Origin: Bacteroidota bacterium
GTDB taxonomy: Bacteria; Bacteroidota; Bacteroidia; Chitinophagales; Chitinophagaceae
Length of the DNA: 8,947 nt
Reading direction: 5' to 3'
Assembly: GCA_947457085.1 (NCBI GenBank)
Contig: CANGUS010000058.1
Location: 1 to 8,947, forward strand
Shown: piece by piece, positions 1 to 6,840 of the stretch
Layout of the letters: each line of letters starts with the position of its first letter
Numbering within the stretch: the stretch's first letter is position 1
Notes under the pieces: generated by a model
Databases searched by the model: none
Told to the model about the DNA's origin: nothing
The model's input: only the letters and a program-made list of their open reading frames with translations
Program-made: the position numbers and the translations under genes

Positions 1-33
1 AGCCAGACTAAAAGCCAATATTCTTATAAACAT
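1..33 (-). CDS. Possible N-terminus of a leftward gene cut by the window edge
   Basis: Reading leftward from an ATG at 33, the eleven visible codons give MFIRILAFSLA, a basic residue followed by a hydrophobic stretch, as at the beginning of a signal peptide or membrane anchor. The frame stays open to the edge. This would place the gene divergent from the J-domain gene with about 190 bp between them. Eleven codons are too few to identify a family, and no perfect promoter was found for this strand, so chance is a real alternative. Confidence 0.25.
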   Translation of the reverse strand, partial: MFIRILAFSLA

Positions 34-166
34 ATTATCTTATAATTTACATTGTGAAAATATTACTTTAATATTATCATATCTTTATTATTAGGTAGAT
101 TAATTTATAAACAAGGTAAATACTGGATGCTATTTAATAATGAATTCCTAATGAGGCTTGGTTTTA

Positions 167-197
167 TTGTAATAATGAATGTAAAACGATAAGTTTG
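167..197 (+). promoter_or_regulatory. Bacteroidota-type promoter for the J-domain/KTSC gene
   Basis: TTG at 167-169, a 20-bp spacer, and TAAGTTTG at 190-197 match the -33/-7 pattern (TTG or TTTG, then TAnnTTTG) recognised by the Bacteroidota primary sigma factor. Transcription would begin near 203, leaving a leader of roughly 20 nt before the ATG at 225. The match is seen in the sequence; use of the site is inferred. Confidence 0.6.
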
Positions 198-224
198 CCA
201 ACTTAAAATTCATCAAGAATATAT

Positions 225-668
225 ATGCACAAAATTATTAGCTATAAAAAAATGTTTGAAGCAACACCAGCAACGACATTAGCAGATTTAAAAGTAAAAT
301 ACAGAAACTTAATTAAAGAATGGCATCCTGATAAATTTGCTGACGACGAAGAAAAAAAAGCGGAAGCAGAATTAAAAAGCCAAAAAATTATTGAAGCTTA
401 TCATTGTTTAGTTGGCATTCATCCCGAAACACATGCTGCGAATATGGAAGAATATACGAAGATCACTAATTCTATGTATATGGATGATTTTGTGCACAGT
501 GGCACTACTTTAAAAATCACCTTTCAAGAAGGTATCGTATATGAATATTATGGAGTTCCTAAAAATACCTACATCAAAATGGTAAACTCTCCTACGGTTG
601 GAAGATTTGCAAAACGACATATTTTTAATTCATTTCCTTATAGAAATATCAGTAAATCGAATGTTTAA
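225..668 (+). CDS. J-domain protein with C-terminal KTSC domain
   Basis: This 147-residue protein has two parts. Residues about 5-63 resemble a DnaJ J-domain: a helix rich in K and R leads to the HPD signature at residues 34-36, followed by a charged loop and a helix ending in IIEAYHCLVG. The HPD loop is what stimulates the ATPase of DnaK/Hsp70, so a co-chaperone role is plausible. Residues about 77-142 fit the KTSC domain (named after the C-terminus of some lysyl-tRNA synthetases), with the pattern of a beta strand, Y-Y-G-V-P, then S-P-T-V-G-R-F. There is no Gly/Phe region, zinc finger or DnaJ C-terminal substrate domain, so it is not DnaJ itself. The client and the function of KTSC are unknown. 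The ATG at 225 follows the promoter closely; a second ATG at 252 would cut into the J-domain. It stands alone, ending in a shared terminator. Confidence 0.85.
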   Translation: MHKIISYKKMFEATPATTLADLKVKYRNLIKEWHPDKFADDEEKKAEAELKSQKIIEAYHCLVGIHPETHAANMEEYTKITNSMYMDDFVHSGTTLKITFQEGIVYEYYGVPKNTYIKMVNSPTVGRFAKRHIFNSFPYRNISKSNV

Positions 669-682
669 AGCTATTTCAAACT

Positions 683-715
683 AAAAAAGGGGCAAATGAA
701 TTTGCCCCTTTTTTT
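683..715. terminator. Bidirectional intrinsic terminator between convergent genes
   Basis: A perfect 8-bp stem, GGGGCAAA (689-696) and TTTGCCCC (701-708), encloses a TGAA loop. It is flanked by six A on the left and seven T on the right, so it ends in a T-tract on either strand. It lies between the stops of the J-domain gene and rpoD and can serve both. Confidence 0.9.
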
Positions 716-732
716 ATTAGTATCATGATAAT

Positions 733-1608
733 TTAGTTACCTAAATAATTTTTCAATAATTTACTGCGAGAAGTAGAGCGAAGTTTAGTGATGGCTTTGT
801 CTTTAATTTGACGAACACGCTCACGAGTTAAACCAAATTGTTCACCTATATCTTCTAAACTCATTGGGTTTTCTAACCCTATCCCAAAAAAGTATTTCAA
901 TACATCTTTTTGCCTTTCGGTTAATGTATTCAATGAACGATCTATTTCATCTCTTAAAGATTCATCATGATCAATTGCCAAGTCAGCACTTTCAGAGTTT
1001 GGATTGTTTAGTATGTCCAATAGCGTATTTTCTTCTCCATTGGCAAAAGGAGCATCCATGCTCACATGTCGATTAGATGAACTGATGGTGTTTCTTACTT
1101 CATCTGCATTCATCTCTAATACAATAGCTAATTCTTCAGCAGAAGGCTCTCTTTCAAATTCTTGTTCTAGTTGAGAGTAGGCTTTGTTTATTTTATTCGT
1201 AAGACCTACTTTATTTAAAGGCAATCGAACAATTCTACTTTGTTCTGCGAGTGCTTGTAAAATAGATTGACGAATCCACCAAACGGCATATGAAATGAAT
1301 TTGAAACCTCTTGTTTCATCAAATCGTTGCGCTGCTTTTATCAATCCTAAATTACCTTCATTTATTAAATCGCTTAATGATAAACCTTGATTTTGGTATT
1401 GTTTAGATACCGATACCACAAAACGCAAATTTGCTTTGGTTAACTTATCTAGACTTTTGGCACAACCTTGTTTTATTTTTATGGCTAAAATAACTTCTTC
1501 CTCTGGAGTAATGAGATCTACTTTGCCAATTTCTTGTAGATACTTCTCTAAAGACTGACTTTCACGATTCGTGATAGACTTTGTTATTTTTAGTTGGCGC
1601 ATTGACAT
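733..1608 (-). CDS. rpoD: Primary RNA polymerase sigma factor, sigma-70 family (RpoD/SigA)
   Basis: This is the housekeeping sigma subunit that directs RNA polymerase to -33/-7 promoters such as those seen in this window. Visible regions in order: 1.2 at about residues 17-50 (SLEKYLQEIGKV); region 2 at about 54-125, including the core-binding and -10 recognition helices with AVWWIRQSILQALAEQSR; region 3 at about 130-205; and region 4 at about 222-285, with TERQKDVLKYFFGIGLENP and the -35-binding helix-turn-helix LTRERVRQIKDKA. It lacks region 1.1 and the long non-conserved insert of proteobacterial RpoD, which is normal for the roughly 290-residue Bacteroidota primary sigma. The longest reading starts at 1608 (MSMRQLKI), but family proteins usually begin MRQLKITK, so Met3 at 1602 is an equally good or better start. 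It has its own promoter and appears monocistronic. Confidence 0.96.
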   Translation of the reverse strand: MSMRQLKITKSITNRESQSLEKYLQEIGKVDLITPEEEVILAIKIKQGCAKSLDKLTKANLRFVVSVSKQYQNQGLSLSDLINEGNLGLIKAAQRFDETRGFKFISYAVWWIRQSILQALAEQSRIVRLPLNKVGLTNKINKAYSQLEQEFEREPSAEELAIVLEMNADEVRNTISSSNRHVSMDAPFANGEENTLLDILNNPNSESADLAIDHDESLRDEIDRSLNTLTERQKDVLKYFFGIGLENPMSLEDIGEQFGLTRERVRQIKDKAITKLRSTSRSKLLKNYLGN

Positions 1609-1682
1609 AATGAATAAAATTTTTCGTTAATAATTTATTTGTTAAGAAATAATTAAATGGCAGTACTGTAACCAATCGTTAG

Positions 1683-1713
1683 CAAATGTATTGTTAATGA
1701 ATTAAAAACCAAA
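1683..1713 (-). promoter_or_regulatory. Consensus Bacteroidota promoter of rpoD
   Basis: On the minus strand, TTTG (1713-1710), a 19-bp spacer and TACATTTG (1690-1683) form a perfect TTTG-N19-TAnnTTTG promoter. Transcription would start near 1677, giving an rpoD leader of about 70 nt, longer than the 20-30 nt inferred for other promoters here. The sigma factor's own promoter thus carries the site that this sigma class reads. Confidence 0.75.
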
Positions 1714-1756
1714 ATGTTTTTTTAGTGTGTAAATAAATTATAAAATAATCAAAAAA

Positions 1757-1790
1757 TAATTTTGTTAGTTCAATAATTATGTTATTATTG
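1757..1790 (+). promoter_or_regulatory. Candidate promoter elements for the START-like gene
   Basis: Two alternatives overlap. TAATTTTG (1757-1764) is a perfect TAnnTTTG -7 element but has no TTG at the right distance upstream. Alternatively its TTTG (1761-1764) can act as a -33 element with an 18-bp spacer to TATTATTG (1783-1790), which has one mismatch. Both would place transcription starts within about 40 nt of the ATG at 1807. The region is very AT-rich, so confidence is modest. Confidence 0.35.
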
Positions 1791-1806
1791 TATTCATAAA
1801 GTAATC

Positions 1807-2187
1807 ATGGCTAAAAGAATTAAATACAACAAAGAATATTCTATAAGATGCTCCCCTGCAATTTTGTACGAATTTCTTATCACTCCTGCAGGGTTAGGAG
1901 AATGGTTTGCTGAAAAAGTTAAACAACGCGAGACTAATTTTGTATTTTCATGGAAAGGCAGTGAAGAATATGCCGAATTGATTGCAGCCGAAGAAAACGA
2001 ATATGTAGTATTTAGATGGGATTGGATGGAAGAAGACGAATATTTTGAATTCAGAATTGAAAAAAGCCCAGTTACTAATGAAACAATTTTAACGATAACA
2101 GATTTTGCTGAAAAAAATGAAGTAGCAGACCAAGGCTTACTTTGGGATGCACAAATTCATGATTTAATGCATCGTGTGGGGAGTTAA
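1807..2187 (+). CDS. START-like (SRPBCC/Bet v1 fold) domain protein
   Basis: This 126-residue, acidic, soluble protein has a single START-like domain of the SRPBCC superfamily, a helix-grip fold with a hydrophobic cavity. The N-terminal strand is followed by SPAILYEFLITPAGLGEWFAE (from residue 16), the pattern seen in AHSA1-type and polyketide-cyclase-like proteins. Alternating strands (FVFSWKGSEEYAELI, YVVFRWDW, YFEFRIEK, ETILTITDFA) lead to a C-terminal helix ending LWDAQIHDLMHRVGS, which I recall as characteristic of a conserved Bacteroidota family. There is no signal peptide or membrane segment. No ligand or reaction is known. It is divergent from rpoD and precedes the LPS-related cluster but is separated from it by a strong terminator, so co-transcription with that cluster is unlikely. 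Confidence 0.85.
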   Translation: MAKRIKYNKEYSIRCSPAILYEFLITPAGLGEWFAEKVKQRETNFVFSWKGSEEYAELIAAEENEYVVFRWDWMEEDEYFEFRIEKSPVTNETILTITDFAEKNEVADQGLLWDAQIHDLMHRVGS

Positions 2188-2206
2188 TAAAAAAGATATT
2201 CATCCT

Positions 2207-2240
2207 AAAAAACCAATTGAAAATTCAGTTGGTTTTTTTT
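2207..2240 (+). terminator. Intrinsic terminator after the START-like gene
   Basis: AAAAAACCAATTGAA (2207-2221) pairs with TTCAGTTGGTTTTTT (2224-2238) with a single T-G wobble. The stem core includes CCAA/TTGG and runs into eight T (2233-2240). It lies 20 nt past the stop of the START-like gene and separates it from the LPS cluster. The A-tract on the left means it may also work weakly in the other direction. Confidence 0.8.
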
Positions 2241-2354
2241 ATGAAATGATTCTTCATATAATGAATGATTAAGTCATAGAAATTGGGAGGTAAACATGAT
2301 GTAATTATTTTAAATCTTTTTGCTTTCTTTAACTAATTTCTGTTTTGTACAAAC

Positions 2355-2362
2355 TATTTTTG
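2355..2362 (+). promoter_or_regulatory. Candidate -7 element of the LPS gene cluster
   Basis: TATTTTTG matches TAnnTTTG exactly and would start transcription near 2368, about 17 nt before the TTG start at 2385, a leader length like those of the other promoters here. The -33 side is weak: the nearest match is TTTA at 2328-2331 with a 23-bp spacer. This is the only good -7 element between the preceding terminator and the cluster. Confidence 0.45.
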
Positions 2363-2384
2363 CTAATCCACTTAAAAAAGATAA

Positions 2385-3818
2385 TTGAAAGCACTCCATA
2401 AATTTTTAATTAAATCATTTATACCTCCATTTTTGGGAGCTTTTATGGTTACCTGGTTTATTTTTGTGATGCAATTTATGTGGGTTTGGATAGATGAATT
2501 CATTGGAAAAGGATTGGATGTGTTCACCATTATGCAATTTTTAGGTTTGCTATCCACCACGCTAGTCCCTATTGCATTGCCTTTAGGTATATTGTTTGCA
2601 GCCATTATGACTTATGGAAATTTAGGAGAAACATCTGAACTAACAGCCGTAAAATCGGCAGGTATTTCAATGGCTAAATTTTCAAAACCCTTATTCATAT
2701 TCATTATTATATTATCAGCTGGATCATTTGCCTTTAACAATTATGTGATTCCCAGAGCACAGTTAAAAGCAACTCGTTTACTTTACGACATTCAAAATAA
2801 AAAACCAGTGGTGGCTATTAAAGCAGGTACTTTTTATAAAGATATCCCAAACCATACGATATATATCTCTAAAAAAGATGCTGATGATAAAACGGTACAT
2901 GATATTAAAATTTATGATCATACCTCTGGAAGAGGAAATGACAAAGTGATTATTGCCGAAAAAGGCAAAATCTATGTATCCGATGATAAACGTTATTTGA
3001 TATTTGAATTAGAAGATGGATGGAGATATGAAGAAAAAACGCCTAAAAACAAAGATGAACATGAACAAATACGCTTAGGATTTAAATATTGGAAAAAAGT
3101 TTTTGATTTATCTGATTTTAAGATGCCTAAAACAGATGAAAATTATTTCAAAAATATGCGGGATGTAATGACCTTTGAGCAAATTTCTGAACAAATTGAT
3201 AGTACAAAAAAGAATATTGTTAGGTTGTCTAACTCAACCAAAGAACTTTTTTACCCAGCCATTTATGCAGTTCGAAATGACACTACAAAATACAAAAAAA
3301 ACAATTTTATAAAAACGTCTCTGAGCAATAAAGACTCTTTTTACAAAGAAATACCAGACAGTTTATATACCCGAGTGCTAACCTCAGCAGAGGTTTCGGT
3401 AAGATGTATAAAAAGTATGTTGGAAGTAACTAAACAAAATATTAAAATACATTATATCAATTTAACTGAACATAGTATAGCCATTCACAAACGATTTACC
3501 TTACCAACAGCATGTATTTTACTTTTTGTGATTGGTGCTGCATTAGGTTCTATCATTCGAAAAGGAGGCTTGGGTATGCCTTTTATCATTGCGATCACTT
3601 TTTTTATAATTTATTATTTCATGAATACCATAGGAGAAAATATTGCCAAAGAAAACGTCGTTTCTGTTCCATTGGGCATGTGGTTTCCATCCGTTATTTT
3701 AGCTATGATCGGTATATTTTTAACCATTAAAGCTAACAATGATTCTCCATTAATGAGTAAAGATTCTTATGTAAGACTGATAGAAAAAATACAAACGTTT
3801 TTAAAAATTAAACAATAA
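2385..3818 (+). CDS. LptF/LptG family LPS export permease
   Basis: This is an inner-membrane subunit of the LptB2FG ABC transporter, which extracts lipopolysaccharide from the inner membrane and passes it to the periplasmic Lpt bridge. The 477-residue protein shows the family layout. There are three N-terminal membrane helices (about 12-34, 52-76, 101-121), with the coupling stretch GNLGETSELTAVKSAGIS at 78-95. A periplasmic beta-rich jellyroll region follows (about 125-245). A hydrophilic, partly helical stretch spans about 245-368, and three C-terminal helices lie at about 371-391, 397-416 and 430-449, including GAALGSIIRKGGLGMP. The start is TTG: an in-frame TAA ends at 2384, directly before it, and the next in-frame ATG (codon 21) would remove part of the first helix. 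LptF and LptG cannot be told apart here with certainty. It is the first gene of a probable operon. Confidence 0.92.
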   Translation: MKALHKFLIKSFIPPFLGAFMVTWFIFVMQFMWVWIDEFIGKGLDVFTIMQFLGLLSTTLVPIALPLGILFAAIMTYGNLGETSELTAVKSAGISMAKFSKPLFIFIIILSAGSFAFNNYVIPRAQLKATRLLYDIQNKKPVVAIKAGTFYKDIPNHTIYISKKDADDKTVHDIKIYDHTSGRGNDKVIIAEKGKIYVSDDKRYLIFELEDGWRYEEKTPKNKDEHEQIRLGFKYWKKVFDLSDFKMPKTDENYFKNMRDVMTFEQISEQIDSTKKNIVRLSNSTKELFYPAIYAVRNDTTKYKKNNFIKTSLSNKDSFYKEIPDSLYTRVLTSAEVSVRCIKSMLEVTKQNIKIHYINLTEHSIAIHKRFTLPTACILLFVIGAALGSIIRKGGLGMPFIIAITFFIIYYFMNTIGENIAKENVVSVPLGMWFPSVILAMIGIFLTIKANNDSPLMSKDSYVRLIEKIQTFLKIKQ

Positions 3819-3824
3819 TTCATT

Positions 3825-5207
3825 TTGAAAAAATTAATTAAAGAGTCCATTTTAAATAATTTATATTTCATAGCGCCTGCTATCCTCTGGTTTATATTGG
3901 GTGGCATATTGTTATTTATAAAAACTAAAGACGAATTATTTTTTCCAATCAATCATACACACACACCTTCATTAAATATATTAAACGATGTCTTTAGCGC
4001 ATATGGAAGAGGAGATGTAATTGCCCTTTTGCTAGTTTGGTTATTAATTATTCCCATTTATCGAAATCGTCAATATATAATTACCAGTTTAGTATTTGGT
4101 ATTTTAATACCGACGATCATTTATTATACTAAATATTTTTTCAACAGGCCCAGACCCATTTCATATTATGGTTTGTCGAAAGTTCAAACAGTCTCTTGGT
4201 TAGATAATTATTTAAACAATAGCTTTCCTTCTGGTCATACTTTAGGCGCTTTTGGTTTTTTCATGCTGTTGTCCTTGTTTTTACCCAAGCAATACAAACC
4301 ATGGTCCTTGCTGTTTTTTGTCTTAGCATTGTGCGTAGGATTTTCACGCATCTATTTGGGACAACATTTTTTTGAAGATATATATGCAGGAAGCATTGCA
4401 GGTACTTTGATAACCTTGTTAATATTTGTCACAATTGAGTATATTTCAAATCGTCGAAAAAAAGAAAATCAAATGAAAAAAATAGTGGCGTTAATACCAG
4501 CCCGTTTAAATGCGTCTAGATTTCCTCAAAAATTAATGAAAGAACTTGACGGCAAAACGATTATACTTCGAACATACGAAGCCATTAAAGAAATGAATTT
4601 ATTTGATGATGTGCTTGTTGTTTGTGATGAAGAAACTATCTTCAATGAGATACAAAAAAATGGTGGAAGAGCCGTTTTAAGCACAAAAGAATATGAAAGT
4701 GGAACAGATAGAATAGCTGAAGTAGCAGCTAAGATAGAAGCAAATATCATTGTAAATGTTCAGGGTGACGAGCCTTTTATCTCAAAAGATGCTTTACAAA
4801 AAGTGATTGCATTATTCAACAATCCATTAGTTGATGTGGGCTCATTAATATTACCAATCACAAACAAAGCTTCTATAGAAAACCCAAATTGTGTAAAAGT
4901 AGTTGTAGACAAAAATTTCAAAGCCATGTATTTTTCTCGATCACCCATTCCATTTGTGAGAGATGAAAATAGCAATCAACAATTTTATAAACACATAGGT
5001 GTTTATGCTTTCAAAAAAGAAAGTTTATTAGCATTTACTCAATTGCCTATATCTCAACTTGAAAGAACCGAAAAATTAGAAAATTTACGTATGCTAGAAA
5101 ATGGAATGAATGTGTATATGGCAGTAGTGAATGAAGTAGGAATATCAATTGATACGCCTGAAGATTTTGAATTAGCAAAGAAATACTTAACTCAATCCAA
5201 CGCTTAA
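3825..5207 (+). CDS. kdsB: PAP2 phosphatase fused in frame to KdsB (CMP-Kdo synthetase)
   Basis: One uninterrupted frame of 460 codons covers two domains normally encoded separately. Residues 1-216 form a membrane PAP2/type-2 phosphatidic acid phosphatase with several hydrophobic helices and the full catalytic signature: K103-x6-R110-P111, PSGH at 135-138, and S174-R175-x5-H181-x3-D185. Such enzymes remove phosphate from lipid phosphates or undecaprenyl diphosphate. Residues 217-460 (244 residues, normal KdsB length) form 3-deoxy-manno-octulosonate cytidylyltransferase, which makes CMP-Kdo from CTP and Kdo for the LPS core; see the separate entry. The start is TTG at 3825, six bases after the permease stop and in the same frame as it. 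No ATG occurs early in the PAP2 part. The junction contains an A7 run (4457-4463), and one A fewer would split the genes with an ATGA overlap, so a separate PAP2 gene (3825 to about 4476) is the main alternative. Confidence 0.85.
   Translation: MKKLIKESILNNLYFIAPAILWFILGGILLFIKTKDELFFPINHTHTPSLNILNDVFSAYGRGDVIALLLVWLLIIPIYRNRQYIITSLVFGILIPTIIYYTKYFFNRPRPISYYGLSKVQTVSWLDNYLNNSFPSGHTLGAFGFFMLLSLFLPKQYKPWSLLFFVLALCVGFSRIYLGQHFFEDIYAGSIAGTLITLLIFVTIEYISNRRKKENQMKKIVALIPARLNASRFPQKLMKELDGKTIILRTYEAIKEMNLFDDVLVVCDEETIFNEIQKNGGRAVLSTKEYESGTDRIAEVAAKIEANIIVNVQGDEPFISKDALQKVIALFNNPLVDVGSLILPITNKASIENPNCVKVVVDKNFKAMYFSRSPIPFVRDENSNQQFYKHIGVYAFKKESLLAFTQLPISQLERTEKLENLRMLENGMNVYMAVVNEVGISIDTPEDFELAKKYLTQSNA
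4457..4476 (+). other. A7 homopolymer and latent TGA/ATG overlap at the PAP2-KdsB junction
   Basis: Seven A (4457-4463) sit seventeen bases before TGA at 4474-4476, which overlaps the KdsB ATG at 4473-4475. In the present frame the TGA is silent. Losing one A would end PAP2 at that TGA, giving a classic four-base ATGA overlap. The tract therefore decides between fusion and two coupled genes. Confidence 0.7.
4473..5207 (+). CDS. kdsB: KdsB domain, 3-deoxy-manno-octulosonate cytidylyltransferase (internal start)
   Basis: The cytidylyltransferase part of the longer frame begins at an ATG at 4473 exactly where family proteins begin (MKKIVALIPARLNASRFP). Numbered from that Met: the nucleotide-binding loop has R11, S15, R16 and K20; SGTDR at 76-80; the VQGDEPF motif at 96-102 carries the metal-binding Asp99; KHIGVYAF is at 173-180; the ERTEKLENLRMLENG segment is at 197-211; and SIDTPED at 225-231 supplies the second metal ligand, Asp227. 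The enzyme transfers CMP to Kdo and is cytoplasmic. The bases before the ATG are A-rich with no strong Shine-Dalgarno, as is usual for Bacteroidota starts, so independent initiation here is plausible even if the upstream frame is truly continuous. This entry overlaps the fused frame and is an alternative reading of it. Confidence 0.6.
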   Translation: MKKIVALIPARLNASRFPQKLMKELDGKTIILRTYEAIKEMNLFDDVLVVCDEETIFNEIQKNGGRAVLSTKEYESGTDRIAEVAAKIEANIIVNVQGDEPFISKDALQKVIALFNNPLVDVGSLILPITNKASIENPNCVKVVVDKNFKAMYFSRSPIPFVRDENSNQQFYKHIGVYAFKKESLLAFTQLPISQLERTEKLENLRMLENGMNVYMAVVNEVGISIDTPEDFELAKKYLTQSNA

Positions 5208-5253
5208 TTAAATAAAAATGCTAATTTGTGGACAGTTTTTTACTGTTAAATTC

Positions 5254-6789
5254 ATGAAGCCCACACTTATATTTACTTTACTTTTTTTCTACTGTCATAT
5301 AGGGTTTACACAAAAAGTAGTAGACCCCAAAATACCAGATTCGGAGAAAAGAAAAGTGATCAGGGCGCAAAAATTACTCAATCACTTTAAAATATACGAA
5401 GGGGAAAGAATTTTAAAAGATTTAGTAAAAGAACATCCTTATGATGCTTATTACCATGAAGCATTGGTTCAAGTGCAACGTCAGGTATTACGAGATATAA
5501 AAAAAGCATACAACTTGGTGGGCATTCCAACTTCCAAAACAGCAAATGTTGAACAAGACACAACAGATGGCTTTGAAACCAATGATCCGATTGAATATAT
5601 TAGTAAAAAAACAGCAACACTATCCGATTTTGGATTAAACAGAGACAATGACCAAGGAGTTAAAAAAACGACTAAACTAGAAAAAGATTTTTCATCTCAA
5701 ACACCATTTGATCTTGAAGAAGAAAGTGATACAGCTGGCAATCAAAATGAACTGTTAGAAAATGAACCAAATGGAGATGCTAAAGAGTTAAAAAGAGCCT
5801 TTAAAGATTTAAGAGGAGAAGCAGAAACCTTAGAAAGCCTAGCAATCATTCCTTACGAAACGTATCAATACAATTTTTTACAAAACTGTAGAAAAGCAAC
5901 AAGGCTATTGAATGATGTTGATTCAGCATCTTACTATTTAAGAACATTTTTAATTGACAGTATTAATACCGATTTATTTGCACCCGATGAGGCGCTTGAT
6001 TTATACCATGAAGCATTAGTAGAATTTTATGCAAAAAATGTTCCTATGGCAACTTCCTTGCTACAAAAATCAATTGAAATATACCCTCCTTTCTACAATG
6101 CACACCAATATTTAGGAAATTGTTTTTTTCTTTTAAACAACGATACAGCTGCAGTTAAAGAATTTCAAACAGCCACCTATATCAATCCTAATTTACCCGA
6201 TGCATTTGAGAAGCTTGCGCTTTATTACTATTCTATAGGAGACTATAAAGCCGCGGCTTCAAATATTATAGAAGCCATTATGGTTTATCCTCAACATCAT
6301 TTTTTTAGATTTTTAAAACGAGCTGTGAATAAATCAGGAACTCAATTTGACAATCAATGGATCAGAAGAGAAGTTTTTCCTATTAGTACTAGTCAAAATT
6401 TTGAAGAAATTATAGCAGAGAAAAAAACTCCCTGGTGGTATTATCAAGTATGCAAGCAAGATGTTTTCAATCATTATGACAGTTTAGGAAAACTCAAACC
6501 AAATGAAAAACTAAATGAAAAATATGCAGAGATTTATTCTTGGAAAAAAATGTTACAAAAAACAGACAAGGAATATTTTCCATTTGCTAGGGCTATGCAA
6601 AAAATGGGTTATTTAGAATGCTATGTTTTTATCACCTTATTTCATCATGATATCTATAGCCAATTTAAAGATTATGTTGAAAAAAATCCAGAAAAAGTAA
6701 AAGAATATTTCTACATACTCATTAATTGGAATGATAAGAAATTTGATAAGATCCGAGAAAAATTTGGCATGAAAAAAGAAAATGAATAA
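5254..6789 (+). CDS. Exported tetratricopeptide-repeat (TPR) protein, function unknown
   Basis: The preferred start at 5254 gives 511 residues beginning MKPTLIFTLLFFYCHIGFTQ, a typical signal peptide with cleavage likely around T-Q. An upstream in-frame ATG at 5218 adds twelve residues and would bury the signal. The only nearby Cys (FFYC) does not fit a lipobox, so a periplasmic or secreted protein is more likely than a lipoprotein. Residue numbers below count from the upstream Met. About 45-95 is helical and TPR-like. About 105-200 is hydrophilic, rich in D/E/T/N and probably disordered. About 257-360 holds two to three TPR units (EALVEFYAKNVPMATSLLQKSI; NAHQYLGNCFFLLNNDTAAVKEFQ; AFEKLALYYYSIGDYKAAASNI). 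The C-terminus, about 380-523, has no recognised domain. It follows kdsB by 46 nt with no terminator or promoter between, so it is probably in the same operon. A scaffold role in envelope assembly is only a guess. Confidence 0.8.
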   Translation: MKPTLIFTLLFFYCHIGFTQKVVDPKIPDSEKRKVIRAQKLLNHFKIYEGERILKDLVKEHPYDAYYHEALVQVQRQVLRDIKKAYNLVGIPTSKTANVEQDTTDGFETNDPIEYISKKTATLSDFGLNRDNDQGVKKTTKLEKDFSSQTPFDLEEESDTAGNQNELLENEPNGDAKELKRAFKDLRGEAETLESLAIIPYETYQYNFLQNCRKATRLLNDVDSASYYLRTFLIDSINTDLFAPDEALDLYHEALVEFYAKNVPMATSLLQKSIEIYPPFYNAHQYLGNCFFLLNNDTAAVKEFQTATYINPNLPDAFEKLALYYYSIGDYKAAASNIIEAIMVYPQHHFFRFLKRAVNKSGTQFDNQWIRREVFPISTSQNFEEIIAEKKTPWWYYQVCKQDVFNHYDSLGKLKPNEKLNEKYAEIYSWKKMLQKTDKEYFPFARAMQKMGYLECYVFITLFHHDIYSQFKDYVEKNPEKVKEYFYILINWNDKKFDKIREKFGMKKENE

Positions 6790-6840
6790 AATAGTTATTC
6801 AAAAAATAATTTGACTCAATCGATAAGAAATAAAAAATAA

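Noticed and set aside
2..94. Rightward open stretch from the left edge as the tail of an upstream gene
   Set aside because: About thirty codons of AT-rich sequence without any motif are expected by chance, and no terminator follows the stop.
864..1076. Plus-strand open frame inside rpoD
   Set aside because: It lies wholly antisense to a well-conserved sigma factor and has no recognisable domain or promoter.
4457..4463. Programmed -1 ribosomal frameshift at the A7 tract
   Set aside because: The -1 frame runs about 20 codons into unrelated sequence before a stop and gives no sensible product. Only the +1 reading gives the meaningful TGA next to the KdsB ATG, so a dnaX-like -1 site is not supported; slippage or an indel fits better.
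4526..4975. Minus-strand open frames antisense to kdsB
   Set aside because: They are shadows of the conserved KdsB reading frame, with no family signature of their own.
6784..6800. Hairpin GAATAA-AATAG-TTATTC at the end of the TPR gene as a terminator
   Set aside because: The stem is six weak base pairs with one G-C, and it is followed by A rather than T on the plus strand; on the minus strand the T-run precedes the stem. It is not a convincing intrinsic terminator for either convergent gene.
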